Shown piece by piece: positions 35,101 to 46,459 of a DNA stretch of 54,301 bases. How positions within the stretch are numbered: position 1 is the first letter of the stretch; each line of letters starts with the position of its first letter. The stretch comes from Pleurotus ostreatus/Saccharomyces cerevisiae fusant (lineage: Eukaryota > Opisthokonta), in the NCBI GenBank assembly GCA_024196135.1, contig JAMQCK010000133.1:1-54301 (forward strand). The letters are read 5' to 3'. A program made the translations under genes and the position numbers. Under the pieces are notes generated by a model. That model worked only from the letters and a program-made list of their open reading frames with translations, was not told where the DNA came from and made no database searches.

Positions 35101-37116
35101 CTACTTTCGGTCACGGATGAAATGGCCATCCTGGTGTTTGCCGACAAGGATCAACCCGCGCTCGCCAGCCAGCCTGGGCCAGTTGCGATTCTTCGCCTGA
35201 TTCTTCCGGGTCTCAATCCGACGCTTCCACTCCAGCCCGAAATCGTAGCAATGGCATTCCGAGTTGGAGGTCTCGCACGCTACCGGCACGTAGATATCGT
35301 GCTGCTCGCGCATCAGCACACCCGACTCGCCACATCGAATACGAACCGACTCACTATAGCCTCAGCGTACCTGTTGCGCTTGGCCCGCAACTCTGTCCAT
35401 TCTTCCGGAGTGGGAGCCTCCGTAGCCCACCTCTTGAGCCCCTCGCACTTCAGCCAGACGTGCTTGTTGAACAGGGTGGCGGCGTAGACCTCCCAGCGGC
35501 CCTCGGTGGCGATCTTCTCCAGGCAGCACGCGCACTTGACGTGGTGCGCGCCGAACTTCCTGACGAGCGGATCGACGCGCAAGTTCTCGATGCGCTGGGG
35601 CAGCTTGTTGGAGGTGCGGCGAGGGGGCGCGGGCGAGGGCGCCTTCTTCATGGCGGCCTTCATGCCCGCCTCCAGCTTCGTCGCCCGCTCCTCGTGCCAT
35701 CGCCTCGACCACCCCCTGGTGTGGCGCTTCGCGAATCGGTTGGCGAGCACGCGCGCGCCCTTCATCGCCGCGATAGCCTGCGGGAACGCGCTCTTGACCG
35801 CGGTCTTCGCAAGCCGCTTCGCCTCCTTCACGCGCTTCTTCGCCGCCTTCAGCTCGCACGGCGTCGCCGTGTACCTGTACTCGACCTTCGCGAGCTCGAT
35901 GGCGCACTTTTGCACGCGGACGCGGTGGATGCGGGCGATCGCGAGGCGCGGGTTGGACGTGAGGACGGGCCCGTAGCGCTCGCCGGTCGCGAACTTCTTC
36001 AGCCAGTTCGCCCACTGCCGCTTCTTGAGGCACTCGATCGCCTTATCCATGAACGCCGGCGCGGGGCGGAGGATGGTGATCGGCGGGTGGGTCATGTTGA
36101 AGATGGACTTGGAGGCGGGCTTGAGGTATGCGAAGACGACGGCTTGCAGTTTCTTGTCCTCGAGATCGAACTTGTTAACGTTGGGGGTGGCATCGTCCTC
36201 GTCTTCGCTCGAGACTGGGAAGCGCCGCGCCGCGAGTTGAGGTGGCGGAGCGAAGCCCTGCGGTGGTGCGAAGGCAGAGCTCGAGGCCAGCGTGGGGGCC
36301 GATGCGAAAGCGGGCGACGTATCAGAGGTCGACGCGGACACAGACGACGCCACGAACGCAAGACACTCCAGACGCGAAACGGGGCCCGGCAGGTCGAACT
36401 CGAAGGTGGGGGGCATGGGGCTATCCGCGCGCTCATCCCAAGGGCTACCCGTACGCTCGACCCGAGGGTTATCCGCACGCTCGACCCATCGACTCGCCGT
36501 GGACTCGACCCATGCGGCAGGCGGCATGGGCTCATCATCGTCGTCCGAGTCGTCGTCGAACTCAGCACGGGAGAGCGATGGTACGGGGCCGGCAGGCAGG
36601 GCGAAGGCTGGCGATGGCTTGAAGATGCGGGATGACGCTGATGCGAAAGCGGAAGACGGTGCGAACGCAGAGGACGACGTGAAAGAGGGAGACCGCGCAA
36701 GCGCAGGAGAAGGCGCGAAAGAGGGAGACGGCGCGAAGGCAGGATACGCGCACGCAGGACGCGGGGCGGGGGTCTGGCTTCGGGAGAGCACGACGTCGCC
36801 CGGCAATGTGCGCGGCGTGCGGGGCATAGGGCTGGGTGTGAGGGGCCTGAGAGAGGGTGCGTCAGTTCAATGCAGTTAGAGGAGGGGGAATAATGAGATC
36901 GAAGTTAGGACGCCACTCACTCAGACATGGCGATATCCTCGGAGGACGCTATGCTGGCCTGCCTAGAGAGGGGCGCATGAGCGAAGCGCTGATCATACTC
37001 GAATCTATATGCGTGTGAGTGCGTTGCTTAGGATGAGGGGGAAGGTGTACTGACGGTCGTCTGTCTTGGGTGTAGTGTTCGTGGCCGTACCGCGATTGGT
37101 ATTGACCGTGGGACAT
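35101..37116 (-). CDS. Family protein C: disordered N-terminus plus C-terminal CxxC/KH/C module and HCxC tail
   Basis: Third paralogue of the A/B family. Exons 37116..37055, 37004..36921, 36846..35355, 35301..35101; 612 residues. N-terminus MSHGQYQSRYGHEHY is Tyr/His-rich; next comes a Ser/Pro/Ala-rich stretch with FAPSPS-type repeats and charged WVER...NPRVERTGS repeats; a basic region (AAKKRVKEAKRLAKTAVK) precedes the module. Module residues 467-546: DPLVRKFGAHHVKCACC and LFNKHVWLKC, with Cys487, Cys490, His511, Cys516 as putative zinc ligands. The intron sits at the same place as in A and B (AEAI |). The last exon carries SECHCYDFGLEWKRR, matching B. Its acceptor may be either of two AGs (GAGCAG), changing one residue. 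The ATG at 37116 follows CACC; an in-frame ATG at 37233 would add 39 residues. Confidence 0.78.
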
Positions 37117-38349
37117 GGTGTATGCCGGACTGATCGACGAGTGGCGATGGTCGGTGGGCTCGAGCCACAGGCGATCGGTGGAAGGGAAGGCGCCCGAAGG
37201 TGCCCGCCCGGTGTGCAAATAACGGGGCGCCATCGGTAGTGGAAAAGCGGACTGGGGAACAGCCGGTGTCGATGACGATGGGTGAGTGGCGACGTTGGTG
37301 AGTGCGGCGCCTATACGATGTTGACGGTCAGCAAGCGCCTCGACGATGAGCGGGGGATCGTACAAACCTCAGGGATACGCAGGTGGACGCGCAACTACGA
37401 CGGGACGCAACTGCGCAGATGGGGGATGGGGAGAAGGAGGAGGGAGATCCCAGCGCGGGGGTTATAAGTCAACAAGGGTAAGCAAGAATGGGGGTAAGTT
37501 GTGCTCGAGGCGTCGCTGATCTAAAATTACAGGCCGGGTCCCCGGCCGTTTTTCGAGCAGGGTGAATCGGTTCAGCAAGGAGGCCCCCGACTTCAATCAG
37601 GATGACCGCGCCGTCAGGCAGGATGTGATCCCGCGCCGCACGCCATACGGCCCCGGACTGTGGTACATTTCGCATGTGTGCCTTTCTGGCTGGCCTCGCG
37701 TACGTACAATGTTCAGCTTCCATCGCGATATCCGCCCGTCGCGCACCTCGAGCACGCGCAAAGCATTGATTGGATGACCTTGAGGTTGCTTGGAGTGCGT
37801 TTAAGCCGGCGTCCGCATCACGGAATGAGGACTTTACGAATTTCAAGGATCGATGGCTGCGCCGTCTCCCAGTCCTCCTGCAGCCTCTTCTGCGCGTCTG
37901 TCTACTCTTTCTTATACGCTTAAACATACCAACCACCAATAGCACCGTTGCCATCAGCGTCTACGGCGTCCACAGCGCTTGCCACCGCAGGGCCGTATTT
38001 TCCACGCTGATTGATCCCATCCTCCAGATTTTCCGACGCGGTCGTCCGCTTTCGGGAAAGCGTCCCACGCGCACCGCCTCCGTCTCTACGGCGTCAGATC
38101 CATGTCAGCACCGTCCCCCATATTTTCGAACGCGTTGTGATGGCGGAATCTAAACGATAGCTTTCTGCTCGGCGGCGTCCGACTTGTCCTTGCTTTCTTC
38201 TCAAGTGAGTCAATGGATTCGGCGTCACAATGTGGAGCTGGAATGGAGGCTATACTTCTGGACGACTGCGGATCGGGCCAAGGTCGAGTTCGGTCGGTGT
38301 TTCCGTGCGCGGAAGACGGCGCAGTCCCGATGAGCTAAACGAGCGTGTT

Positions 38350-38740
38350 CGGTTCTGGGCTTGTTTGTTGAGCTCTCTGGTAGCGTCGTACGCTCTGATG
38401 AGGCTCTCCTTTCCCTACTGATTACTGCCTCAACTCCGACGTCCTTGCCGGCGGCGTCGAGCAGTCACATTTGCAGGACGCCTCCTCGAGTTCCCCAAGT
38501 TCTCGAGGGACCTCCCTCAGCGGAGAAGCTCCCATGCGCAGGGTCGAAATGATTATCCGCACCATCTTCCGACTATTCCCTTCTTAGACAGTGGACGGTG
38601 CATTCTTCATCATCCCGTCCTCGCCTGTGCAGCAAGGTGCGACCGCGCATGGCAATCACGTGATCGCGCTTCTGACGTTTGGCAGATGTGCGTGTTCTCA
38701 ACGTGGTCAACGATGGGGTCTACGAGGGTCCATCTCGGTC
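38350..38740. repeat. Upstream block shared by genes B and C (copy C)
   Basis: Diverged copy of 30780..31240, same orientation relative to the gene, including TGGCAATCACGTGA at 38650..38663, which here completes the palindrome ATCACGTGAT. Confidence 0.6.
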
Positions 38741-39081
38741 CACCATCCGCGCTCACGGGAACTCTGTAGCTTATCGCCTGCAGATCAGACGCTTCTTTTC
38801 TCACGTATCTCGCACGGGACGCCTCGGGACGCTCTCATACGCCCCGGGATGACATTCGAGATCTGTGCCTTGCAGAGGAAGCACCCACTCTACTGCGATA
38901 TCTCCGTATATTCATTACAACGGACGTCGAGGGTCCAATCGTGAAGACGGAAGGTGTCCTTCGAGGGCCCCGCTTGAAAGCAGTGCATCGCGCTGGGTCC
39001 GTTGCGCGCGGACCTGGTAGCGCAAGACCGCCGACGCCGTGTAATTGTGACCGCGCTGACCTTCGCGGCCTGAGCACGTTT

Positions 39082-39088
39082 TATAACA
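39082..39088 (+). promoter_or_regulatory. TATA-like box of the DUF6699 gene
   Basis: TATAACA inside GTTTTATAACACG, 59 bp upstream of the ATG at 39141. Confidence 0.45.
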
Positions 39089-39140
39089 CGCAACCCGTTC
39101 GCGATGGCTCACATCTCGACTTTACACATTCTTCGAAGCC

Positions 39141-40029
39141 ATGGCTGTCCGCAACGCCGTCAGAGGAGTGAGCAACATTTTCAAGAGGCCTTTCGCCAGG
39201 GCTCTGCACATCGGCTCCACTCCGTACAGTTATGGTGCGCCTGTGATTCACATGACCTTCTAGCACTCGGCTGAAGCGGATCTATCGCAAACCAGTAGTA
39301 AGCCCCGCCCTGGGATACTCTCCACGCCACGAACGCCCAGCACCCGTCATTCCCGCATCTCCAGGGCTGACACCTCTCCATCGCGCGCGCCAGCCTCTAG
39401 CCTCCTCATACACACAAACTCCTCGCGTCCCTGCAATTCGACCACCGCCATATTCATCCTGCGATTCAAACTCGCCCTCGCGCCCGCTGGGCCAAATCAA
39501 TTTTTATCCACCCCCTCTCACTGAAGGTGAACTTCAATGGCACCTTTGGGACGCGCCTCCCGCCGTCGTCGATGACACGCCCCTCGCCGACACCTCCATC
39601 GCCTACTTTCCAATCCACACCCTCACCATTTACATCCCCCAGCTCGCCGACTGGCAGTGGCACGCGTGGGGCCCGCTGGTCGTCCGCAGGCCGGATGGGC
39701 AGTACCTTAGGATCGCGGATGTTCTGGGGGCGATTTATGAGTATTTGCAAGCGCCGCTCACGGTGGCGGATGTTGCGGAGCTGCGCATTGCTAGGCGCAC
39801 GCCCGACGTTGGTGGTACATGGGCGCGAGATGCTGGAGAGTCTTGGTCGTGGGAAGCGGAGGTCATGCAATTCATGCTGAATCGCGTCGAGAGCGCCGGG
39901 CCTGCGGAGGTGGGCGTCGTCCCGCGCAGGGTGGACATGCTTGCGGGAAAACTCTGGTTTGATAAGTTGGTGCAGGCCCTTGGGCATGGGCAGCACGCGG
40001 AGATGTCGCTGACCTTCAAGGATGGGTGA
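39141..40029 (+). CDS. DUF6699-type protein of unknown function
   Basis: Exons 39141..39234 and 39296..40029; 275 residues; start GCC-ATG-G. Residues 1-30 (MAVRNAVRGVSNIFKRPFAR) are basic and could be a targeting helix, but this is uncertain. Residues 32-105 are Pro/Ser-rich. From about 110 the pattern fits the basidiomycete DUF6699 domain: INFYPPPLTEGELQWHLWDA, then hydrophobic strands HTLTIYIPQLADWQWHAWG, PLVVRRPDGQYLRIADVLGA and IYEYLQAPLTVADVAELR. The domain is common and lineage-expanded in mushrooms with no known activity. Assignment is by motif order from memory. Confidence 0.75.
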
Positions 40030-41084
40030 AATGGTGGGATGCCTCCGTCGTGTAAGAAGTCTTTTCCTTCGCCGTAGGCCTGATCCATTATCCTTGATTG
40101 TCATTGCGATAGAGAACCTGGTATTCTACATATAGGGCGATGCTTGTGTGATGAACCTCCTTTTACACCGGACTCTCTAGAATAGAATACGCGGTCACAA
40201 GCCTCGAGTCTACGAGCTAATTAACGACGCGACATACAGAGTCAGAGACCACGCGTGAGCGATGGATCGTCCTTGTGCGCCCTAGACATGCCCAATCAGC
40301 GTCCATGCAGTCCCCTCTTCCTCTGAACCAGTCTATGACATGCTTGTTCATCGTGGGCCAGAAGGTCAGTCGCAAAAGAGACATAGTGCTAGCTCTCCTT
40401 TGCCCCAGCCGCACCTCGCGACTCCCCTGTGGAGGAAGAGTCACCATCTTTATCGCGGGAGGTCGTCCTCGCGGTGTACGACATAGTTTTCTGAATCTCA
40501 CAACATGGCCATAGATCCTCCCTCACAACGCAGCCATCGGACCACACATCGTAGCCATCGTTGCTTACCGCGGAGCCATAGAAGCTGTGGATCCTCACAA
40601 CGTAGTCTTTTGATCCGCATATGGAAGGTCTTACGCTGCGGAAGTAAAGCATGGCCGACAAGATCCAATCGGGATCATGGCCACGAAAGATCGGGCATCG
40701 GGCGACGGAATTGAACATGGCCAACATATTTGCAATCGAGTGGCTAGCTCGTAGATGCATGTGATTTTTTCGCGAAGCAGGAGAGCAATGAGACGACGTG
40801 CCGCGAAATCTCGCGCAGGGACGCCGGACGATGGACATGCACTTGGTGCTGCAAAGTCGCATGAAGCGTAAGAGCAAGCTCGCGAAACCAGCGTTTCAGA
40901 AAAGCCTTACGGTCTACGATATAGTAGATCAAGCATTCAATTTTGATAGAAATACAGTAAACAACATGACCCTGCCAATCGTCCGTCAGTTCCGAAGTCA
41001 ACTGGGATAATACAGAGTCGCGTACGTGGATGTAGCTTCTCCTTCCTGCCTCCTCACCAACCTCACCACGTACGCGCGTTTGGC
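40030..41084. other. Convergent spacer downstream of CSN1 with a repeat-bearing flank
   Basis: 3' flanks of the DUF6699 gene (+) and CSN1 (-). The segment 40500..40840 is the source-side copy of sequence found again, inverted, at about 46810..47211. No gene supported; an open frame on the minus strand (40389..40877) is repeat-derived. Confidence 0.55.
40500..40617 (-). repeat. Degenerate 21-bp array downstream of CSN1
   Basis: On the minus strand, units share GATGGCTACG-TTGTG-like cores at 21-bp spacing (about four recognisable units, one spacing disturbed). Homologous to the array at 47149..47211; both follow CTTCCATATGCGGATCAA. Confidence 0.65.
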
Positions 41085-44000
41085 TCACGCCTCCTGCGTG
41101 AACATGGACATCTCCAGCTGCTGCTGCTGTTGCGACGCGTGCCCCTTTGGCGCCTTGATGACAAGATCGGCTTGCTGGCTGAGGGGGAGGATGTAAGCAA
41201 TCGAAGAACAGAGGACACCAGGACGACGAATAGAAGAGATGCAGGCGCCGGGGCGGATCGACATCTTCCTGATCTGACGCAACAGCGGCGGCAGCGAAGG
41301 CTGGGTGCGTAGCGGCGACGCCAGCCGCGGTTGAGGCGAGGAAAAACAAGCGATCACTCACAATCTCATCCTCAGCAACACCTTCCGGTTTGCCTCTTGG
41401 ATATCCGCGCCGGCCTTCATCGCGCGCTCGAACAGGTCCGCTCGGTAATCGGTCTTCTTCGCGAGGAGGATCTGCAGGGTACGCGTCAGCGCCATACTCA
41501 TCCCCCTTTTCCCATTCTCATTGCACTTCTTCCCCATCCTCTCCTCCCTCGCATCCACTCCTCTCATCAGCGCCTAACGCCCACCTGCATCCCCCTCTCC
41601 TCCCCTCCCTCCTCCGTCCCCTTACCACTCCGGCTACCATCTCCTAGCTCGCCAAACCGAGTGCTCATAGCTCGCACCCACCTTGTTCTCACTATCCACC
41701 CTCGCTTGGATCTCCCCGCTCTGTATCAATCTTACCACCTGTCGCTCGACCTCTTCCACAGTCCAACCGAAGGCCGCGGACATGCGGTCGAGCTTGATGG
41801 ACTGCGAGAGGGGGTTAGGTTCGATGGTTTCTGACGCGGTCGGACTAGAGGATTCTGACGCGGTCGGACTAGAGGAGGTTTCTGACGCCATCGGACTAGA
41901 GGATTCCGACGCGGTCGGACTAGAGGAGCAGCCCTAAGGGACGAAAGCAGCGCTCACCTGGAAAGGCTGGAAATACAGCTTGACAGCCCAGTTACGGATC
42001 GACGTCGTGAGCGCGGAGACGTGCGGGGCGAGGTGGATGTCGAGGGCGTGGCGGGTCTGTGAGGAGATGATTAGCGGACTACACACAGCGCTTCATCGAC
42101 CTCCTGCGGTCGTCCAACATCGTCAGACCCGTGGGCGCCACCGGCCGTATAACACTCAACCCAAAGCGCGCATAAAAACCCCTTCACTCACCGAATACCT
42201 CCCCAACACCTCCAGCACGACCTTAAACTTGCTCGCCATATACGCCTCGATCAGCTCGCGCACGTACGGCTCCTGCTCCACGTACGCCCCGAACACGGAG
42301 TTCTCGAGGATCTGCGCCTTGATCGCGGCGCGCGAGTAGGAGGACAGGGCGCAGAGCGTGCCGTAGATGGCGATGTCGGCGGGGGCGACGAGCTGGGGGG
42401 AGGGTTAGTGGATGTGGTTAGTAGGGGGTGGTAAGTGAGTGTGATGAGTAGGGGGAGAGTTAGTGGGATGTGGTTAGTTGGTGAGGTTTGGGGATGGGTC
42501 GATGGGGGAGGGGGTAGTAGGTTGTGGTTGGCGAAAGGGGTAGTGGTTGGCGGAGGGTGTAGTGGAGAGAGGAGGTGTTAGTGGCTTTGGTGTGAGGGAA
42601 TAGGGAGGCAGAGGAGCAGGTGGAGAGAGGGATAGGCGGGCAAGGGAGTGTGTTAGGTAGACAAGGGTGTGGGTCAGGTAGAAGAACACGCCACGCACCG
42701 TCCCCGCCCAATCCTCCAGATCCTTCGCCGGCCCCACGCGCAAGAAGTGGTACGCAGCCTTGTCGTAGTAGCCCTGCCCGAGGTTCGCGAGGCCTTGCGC
42801 AAAGTCAAGCTTCGACTGGATGCGGTCGCGGTCCGCGGATTGCTTGCGCGCGGCGGAACCAGAGGAGCCAGCACCTGAGAGCAGAGTCAGGATTGAGGTT
42901 CACGGGGATATGCTGGGTCAGGGAAATGTTGAAGTCAGGGAAATGTTGAAGTCAAGTAGAATTGGAAGGCCGCCGCAGCGATGAGGTTGGAGATGGGGAT
43001 GTTGGGCTCAAAAGCAAAGACATCGCAATGGTCGTGCACGACGAAAGACAGTAGGCACGATGTCGAAGAGACCCACTCACCCACACCCCCCGCGGGCGCC
43101 ATCGGGTTGCTGCTCGCGCTCTTCTCCTGCGCGACCGCGGCGTCGAGCGCGGTCTCGGCCTTGAAGACGTAGGTGGGGAGGTGGGTGTAGTTTCGTTGTT
43201 CGATGAGGAGCTGCGGGTGGGTGAGTATGCGTGTGCGAGGGTGGAGAGAAGCAGAAAAGGGGGATGAGGGGAAGGGTGGGGGAGGAAGAGGGGATGTGCG
43301 GAAGGGAGAGTGGATGGGAGGAAGGGAGAGTGGATGGGAGGAAGGGAGATGGCAGGGGGACGGCGCCAGTAATGAATGCACGGGCAGGAATGTATGGAGG
43401 CGAGGGTGACCAAGAGAGGATGGTGATGTATGTGTTAGAAAAGAGGTAGGGGAATACGCACCTCCAGAACCGACAAACACATCTCCAGTACATGCTGCCC
43501 TGTGGCGCAGAACTCCCTCGACTTTGTGAAGTGCTTGAGCGCCGTCGCCGGATCGCCCACCGCGCGATAGAAGTTCCCGAGATCGCGATGGCCCATCTAC
43601 GCCTCCATCAGCACCCATCTTCCACACATCGCGCGCACCACGCACCCGGATGCTCTCTTTGATCATGTTGTTCGTGTACGACTTAAGCTCGACCTCGAGC
43701 TTCACGCGCTCGTTCGCGTTCCGCGCGTTCGTCTCGTCGATCCACTTGGGGTCGAGCGGCATGATGTCCTCCGGCTTCTGGAACGGCGCGTCGGGCGTGC
43801 CCGCGGACGCGGCGACGCTCTCGTACGCGCTGAGCACCTGCTGGTACAGCTGCGGATCTCTCGACTGATACACATGTTCCACGGCGGCTTTGTACGCCTC
43901 GGGCGCGAGCGTCGGACAGTGCGAGATGATGTGGATGAGGCGGAAGATCGCTGTGCGGCCTGAAGAGCGGTTAGACGGGGATTGAGGGCTAAGCGCCAGG

Positions 44001-44118
44001 ACGCACCGGTGTAGTTGGAGATGTAGCTCTCGAGATCGAAGGGGTGGGCGTCGTCTACGGGGACTCCTGATTGCTTCCCGTGTTGTGAGGGTTGCGCATC
44101 GGCCATGTCGACGTCCAT
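41085..44118 (-). CDS. CSN1: COP9 signalosome subunit 1 (PCI domain)
   Basis: CSN1 is a scaffold subunit of the COP9 signalosome, which removes Nedd8 from cullins and so controls SCF-type ligases. Exons: 44118..44007, 43959..43646, 43596..43462, 43210..43081, 42874..42699, 42392..42192, 42056..41958, 41801..41682, 41471..41362, 41178..41085; 496 residues, normal for the family. Start ACC-ATG-G. N-terminal part [23 protein letters not shown]7-like helical repeats [20 protein letters not shown] and [23 protein letters not shown] domain from about 290 to 450 ([60 protein letters not shown]). The C-terminus is Gln-rich. Introns are unusually long for this window (up to 306 nt), and three carry tandem repeats. 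It is divergent from the WW gene and has a decayed partial copy at 46 kb. Confidence 0.94.
41829..41931. repeat. Minisatellite in a CSN1 intron
   Basis: About four copies of a 24-27-bp unit (core GACGCGGTCGGACTAGAGGA on the plus strand) inside the intron 41957..41802. Confidence 0.85.
42393..42698. repeat. G/T-rich simple-sequence intron of CSN1
   Basis: This 306-nt intron is full of imperfect GATGTGGTTAGT and GTAGTGGTTGG-like repeats with several GGGG runs on the plus strand (C-rich in the pre-mRNA); quadruplex-prone on the template DNA. Confidence 0.6.
43295..43351. repeat. Purine-rich tandem repeat in a CSN1 intron
   Basis: Two to three copies of a ~22-bp purine-rich unit (GTGGATGGGAGGAAGGGA core) inside the intron 43461..43211. 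Confidence 0.7.
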
Positions 44119-44435
44119 GGTGAGATGATGGTTTGCGGCAAAGGGCGCCACGCGTCCGGAGCGCGTCTCATCAATTAAACCCAGGAAAGGAAGGCATTGT
44201 TGTTGAACAGGGGGTGAAGACGCTCTCCTTCAGGCTGAGACTTTCGAGCGGTGAAGGGCTTACTGGCTAGATATCCTGGTCAAGGTCTCCTGCTGAGCCG
44301 GTCTAGGTATACGCTTGTCGACCTTGTTGGACTTTGTGGGTCCGACCGCGTGGCCGATGACGCCAACAGCGATCAACATTCGCGGCCATTCTTCGCGCTT
44401 GCTCACCACCATCGCTGCATCCTCGCTCGTTCACC
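44119..44435. other. Shared promoter region of CSN1 and the WW-domain gene
   Basis: 317 bp between two divergent start codons; must carry both promoters. No TATA box seen. Confidence 0.6.
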
Positions 44436-45317
44436 ATGCCCTCCCCAACGCCCGAACCGACTTCCTCTGCCAATGATGTGAATGACCAAGGTGGCACCAC
44501 TGTCCCGCAGGAGACCGAATCCGAGTCCTCGGCGTCAAAACACGAAGCCAAGGGCAAGGAGCGAGAAGCAGCAGCAGAGGACGCAGGGGACGCCTCCGAC
44601 TCCGATCAGGAGAATGAGGAAAACCCGAATGACGCCGCGGACGAGTCCGCCTCCCCCGAGCCCTCGACATCGCAGCAGCAGCCCTCAGCAGAGGGCACGC
44701 CCTGGCAGGCCGTCTTCGCCCCGCAGTACAACGCCTACTACTTCTACAACTCCCAGACCGGCGAGACCACCTGGACGAACCCGCTCGATCCCTCTGCCTC
44801 CGCCTCTACCTCAAGCGCCGCCGCCGGTCCTTCCACCACCACCGATCCCACGTCCACTGCCGCAACCGCAACCTCCCCACCCCCCACCGGCGCCTACACC
44901 GCCCTCCAGCAGGCCGCCCTCGCCCAGGGCATCGACCCCGCGCTCGCGCACCTCGACCCCTCCCTCACCTCCGCCACGCCCAACGCCGCGTCCACCTCCG
45001 CCTTCGTCGCCAAGTTCAACGCGCGCACGGGCGCGTTCACCGGCGCGAGCGGCCGCGACCCGAGCCACCTGAGCGAGTACGAGCGCATGCGGCGCATGAA
45101 CTCCGTCTTCTTCGACATGGACAAGTGGGAGCAGGAGGCCGCCGCGCGCGCGGAGGAGGAGGCGGCGGGGAAGAAGCGCAAGCGGCCGACGAAGAAGGAT
45201 TTGGTGAGTGGTGTGGGTATTGGAGAGGGGTCGTGTTGCTGACGACCGGCGTAGGAACGGTTCAAGGAGCAGAAGCGGCAGAAGAAGATCGCGAAGACGG
45301 CGTGGTTGAGGACGTAG
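44436..45317 (+). CDS. WW-domain protein
   Basis: Exons 44436..45203 and 45255..45317; 276 residues; start ACC-ATG. Residues 1-85 are acidic/Ser-rich. One WW domain at about residues 88-118: TPWQAVFAPQYNAYYFYNSQ then TGETTWTNPL, with the first Trp, the YYFYN aromatic strand and the second Trp (TTW) in place; WW domains bind Pro-rich ligands. A low-complexity Ala/Ser/Thr stretch follows. The C-terminus (LSEYERMRRMNSVFFDMDKW, KKRKRPTKKDLERFKEQKRQ, ending KTAWLRT) is conserved in fungal WW proteins proposed to act in splicing or RNA processing; that role is inference. The second exon is needed for this ending; read-through of the intron would give an unrelated tail. Confidence 0.87.
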
Positions 45318-45819
45318 GGTGTCGTTTGGCGTCGGGCTCCCCTCCACGATCGTGGCTTGCAAGGGGACACCTTCGAGGCGTGCAAGGGACATCTCATCAT
45401 AGCATCTGGGTCGTATGTCGATGTGATATACTGCAAGTACGGGATATATGCGTATTGCTTACCAATTGAAGACACGACAATGTCCTCCAAAGCTGTCGAT
45501 GTGGGCTTACTCGCACTTGGATCGCGCCGACCTCGCATTGCAAGCGTGGGTGTCGCTCTCAGGGAGAGAAACCACATTGCTCTCAACATTGCCCCTATTC
45601 CTTGAAGTCGCCGCATACGCACATCGAGTCCTTGAGCCACGCTCGTCATTCTGGTACCCGTAGCCGCGGGCAACACAATCTATGGTACGCTCTGTATTCG
45701 CAGGGCGCAGATCCTCGAGAGCTATGTTCTGGGAGGTCGGGCGAAAACGAGTGAATGGCCGTGTACATGCGCGGGCGTGCGGTTGACCGAAGTGTCCAAG
45801 TCGAGCCACCTGAGAATCT

Positions 45820-46459
45820 TGCCAAAGATGTCGTCGAGGTATCCGGTGAGTTCTACCCTACTTTCAGTGTTCAGCTGGGACATTAACATGCTTGACGCAC
45901 AGCCCATTGTCCCCCACTCGCCTTTCCCACTACCCAGGGGTCATATACTCCTCTGCTCAGCGCTGACTTTCCTCATTGTCCGGCGTGCGTCTCCCCCAGA
46001 CCCGCCGTGACCGCGCTCACTATCTCGACTAAGCCGTCGAGTTCTACCTTCAATTCTCCCAGGTGGGCTCTTTACTTCTTTCGCTCGGTCCAGCGCTACT
46101 GTACCACTTCATGAACCCTGATCGCCGTCCCAGCCCATCAAGCTTGACTGCTTGGATCGCGGCCTTCGGGTGGAGTGGGGAGGAGCGGAGAGATTCAGGT
46201 GAGGATGGATGAACGCGTGTCGTGGATGAGTGTTTGCGTCTTTTAGTATCGTTTCTTTTGTCATCGTTTCCCATTGTGTCTTTTGAAGAAGGGTGGCGAG
46301 GGTTGGAAGGGAGAGTGATGATGGGCTGGCGTTGATGCTTACTCTTCAGATTCTCCTCGCGATGAAGACCGACTAACGAGCGGAACTCTTCAAGCGCGCG
46401 ATGGGGGCTGGCGCAGATGTTCAAGATGGGAATCAGGTGATGCTGCTGAGGATACGGCT
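45820..46459 (+). pseudogene. Decayed partial copy of CSN1 (exon 6 end to exon 9)
   Basis: Plus-strand sequence matches the coding strand of CSN1 exons in order. At 46349..46459 ATTCTCCTCGCGATGAAGAC … GAGGATACGGCT corresponds to exon 9 ([19 protein letters not shown]), but TAA at 46374-46376 replaces the Tyr codon. CAGCCCATCAAGCTTGACTG … CGGCCTTCGG (from about 46130) matches exon 8. CCCCCAGACCCGCC … GCGCTCAC (about 45994-46020) matches the start of exon 7 with an internal deletion. A piece near 45825-45850 (GTCGTCGAGGTATCC then GTGAG) resembles the end of exon 6. Introns are retained, so the copy arose by DNA duplication, not retroposition. The left boundary is approximate. Confidence 0.8.

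Larger units (their letters stand above)
37117..39140. other. 2-kb divergent spacer between gene C and the DUF6699 gene
   Basis: Promoter of gene C (TTATAAC at 37461..37467 on the minus strand, 345 bp upstream) and of the DUF6699 gene. The part 38350..38740 is a diverged copy of the block upstream of gene B. No gene recognised. Confidence 0.5.

Noticed and set aside
35460..36635. 391-codon open frame on the plus strand opposite gene C
   Set aside because: Same effect: Arg/Leu/Gly-rich antisense of the Ala/Pro-rich exon of C, not homologous to the antisense of A or B.
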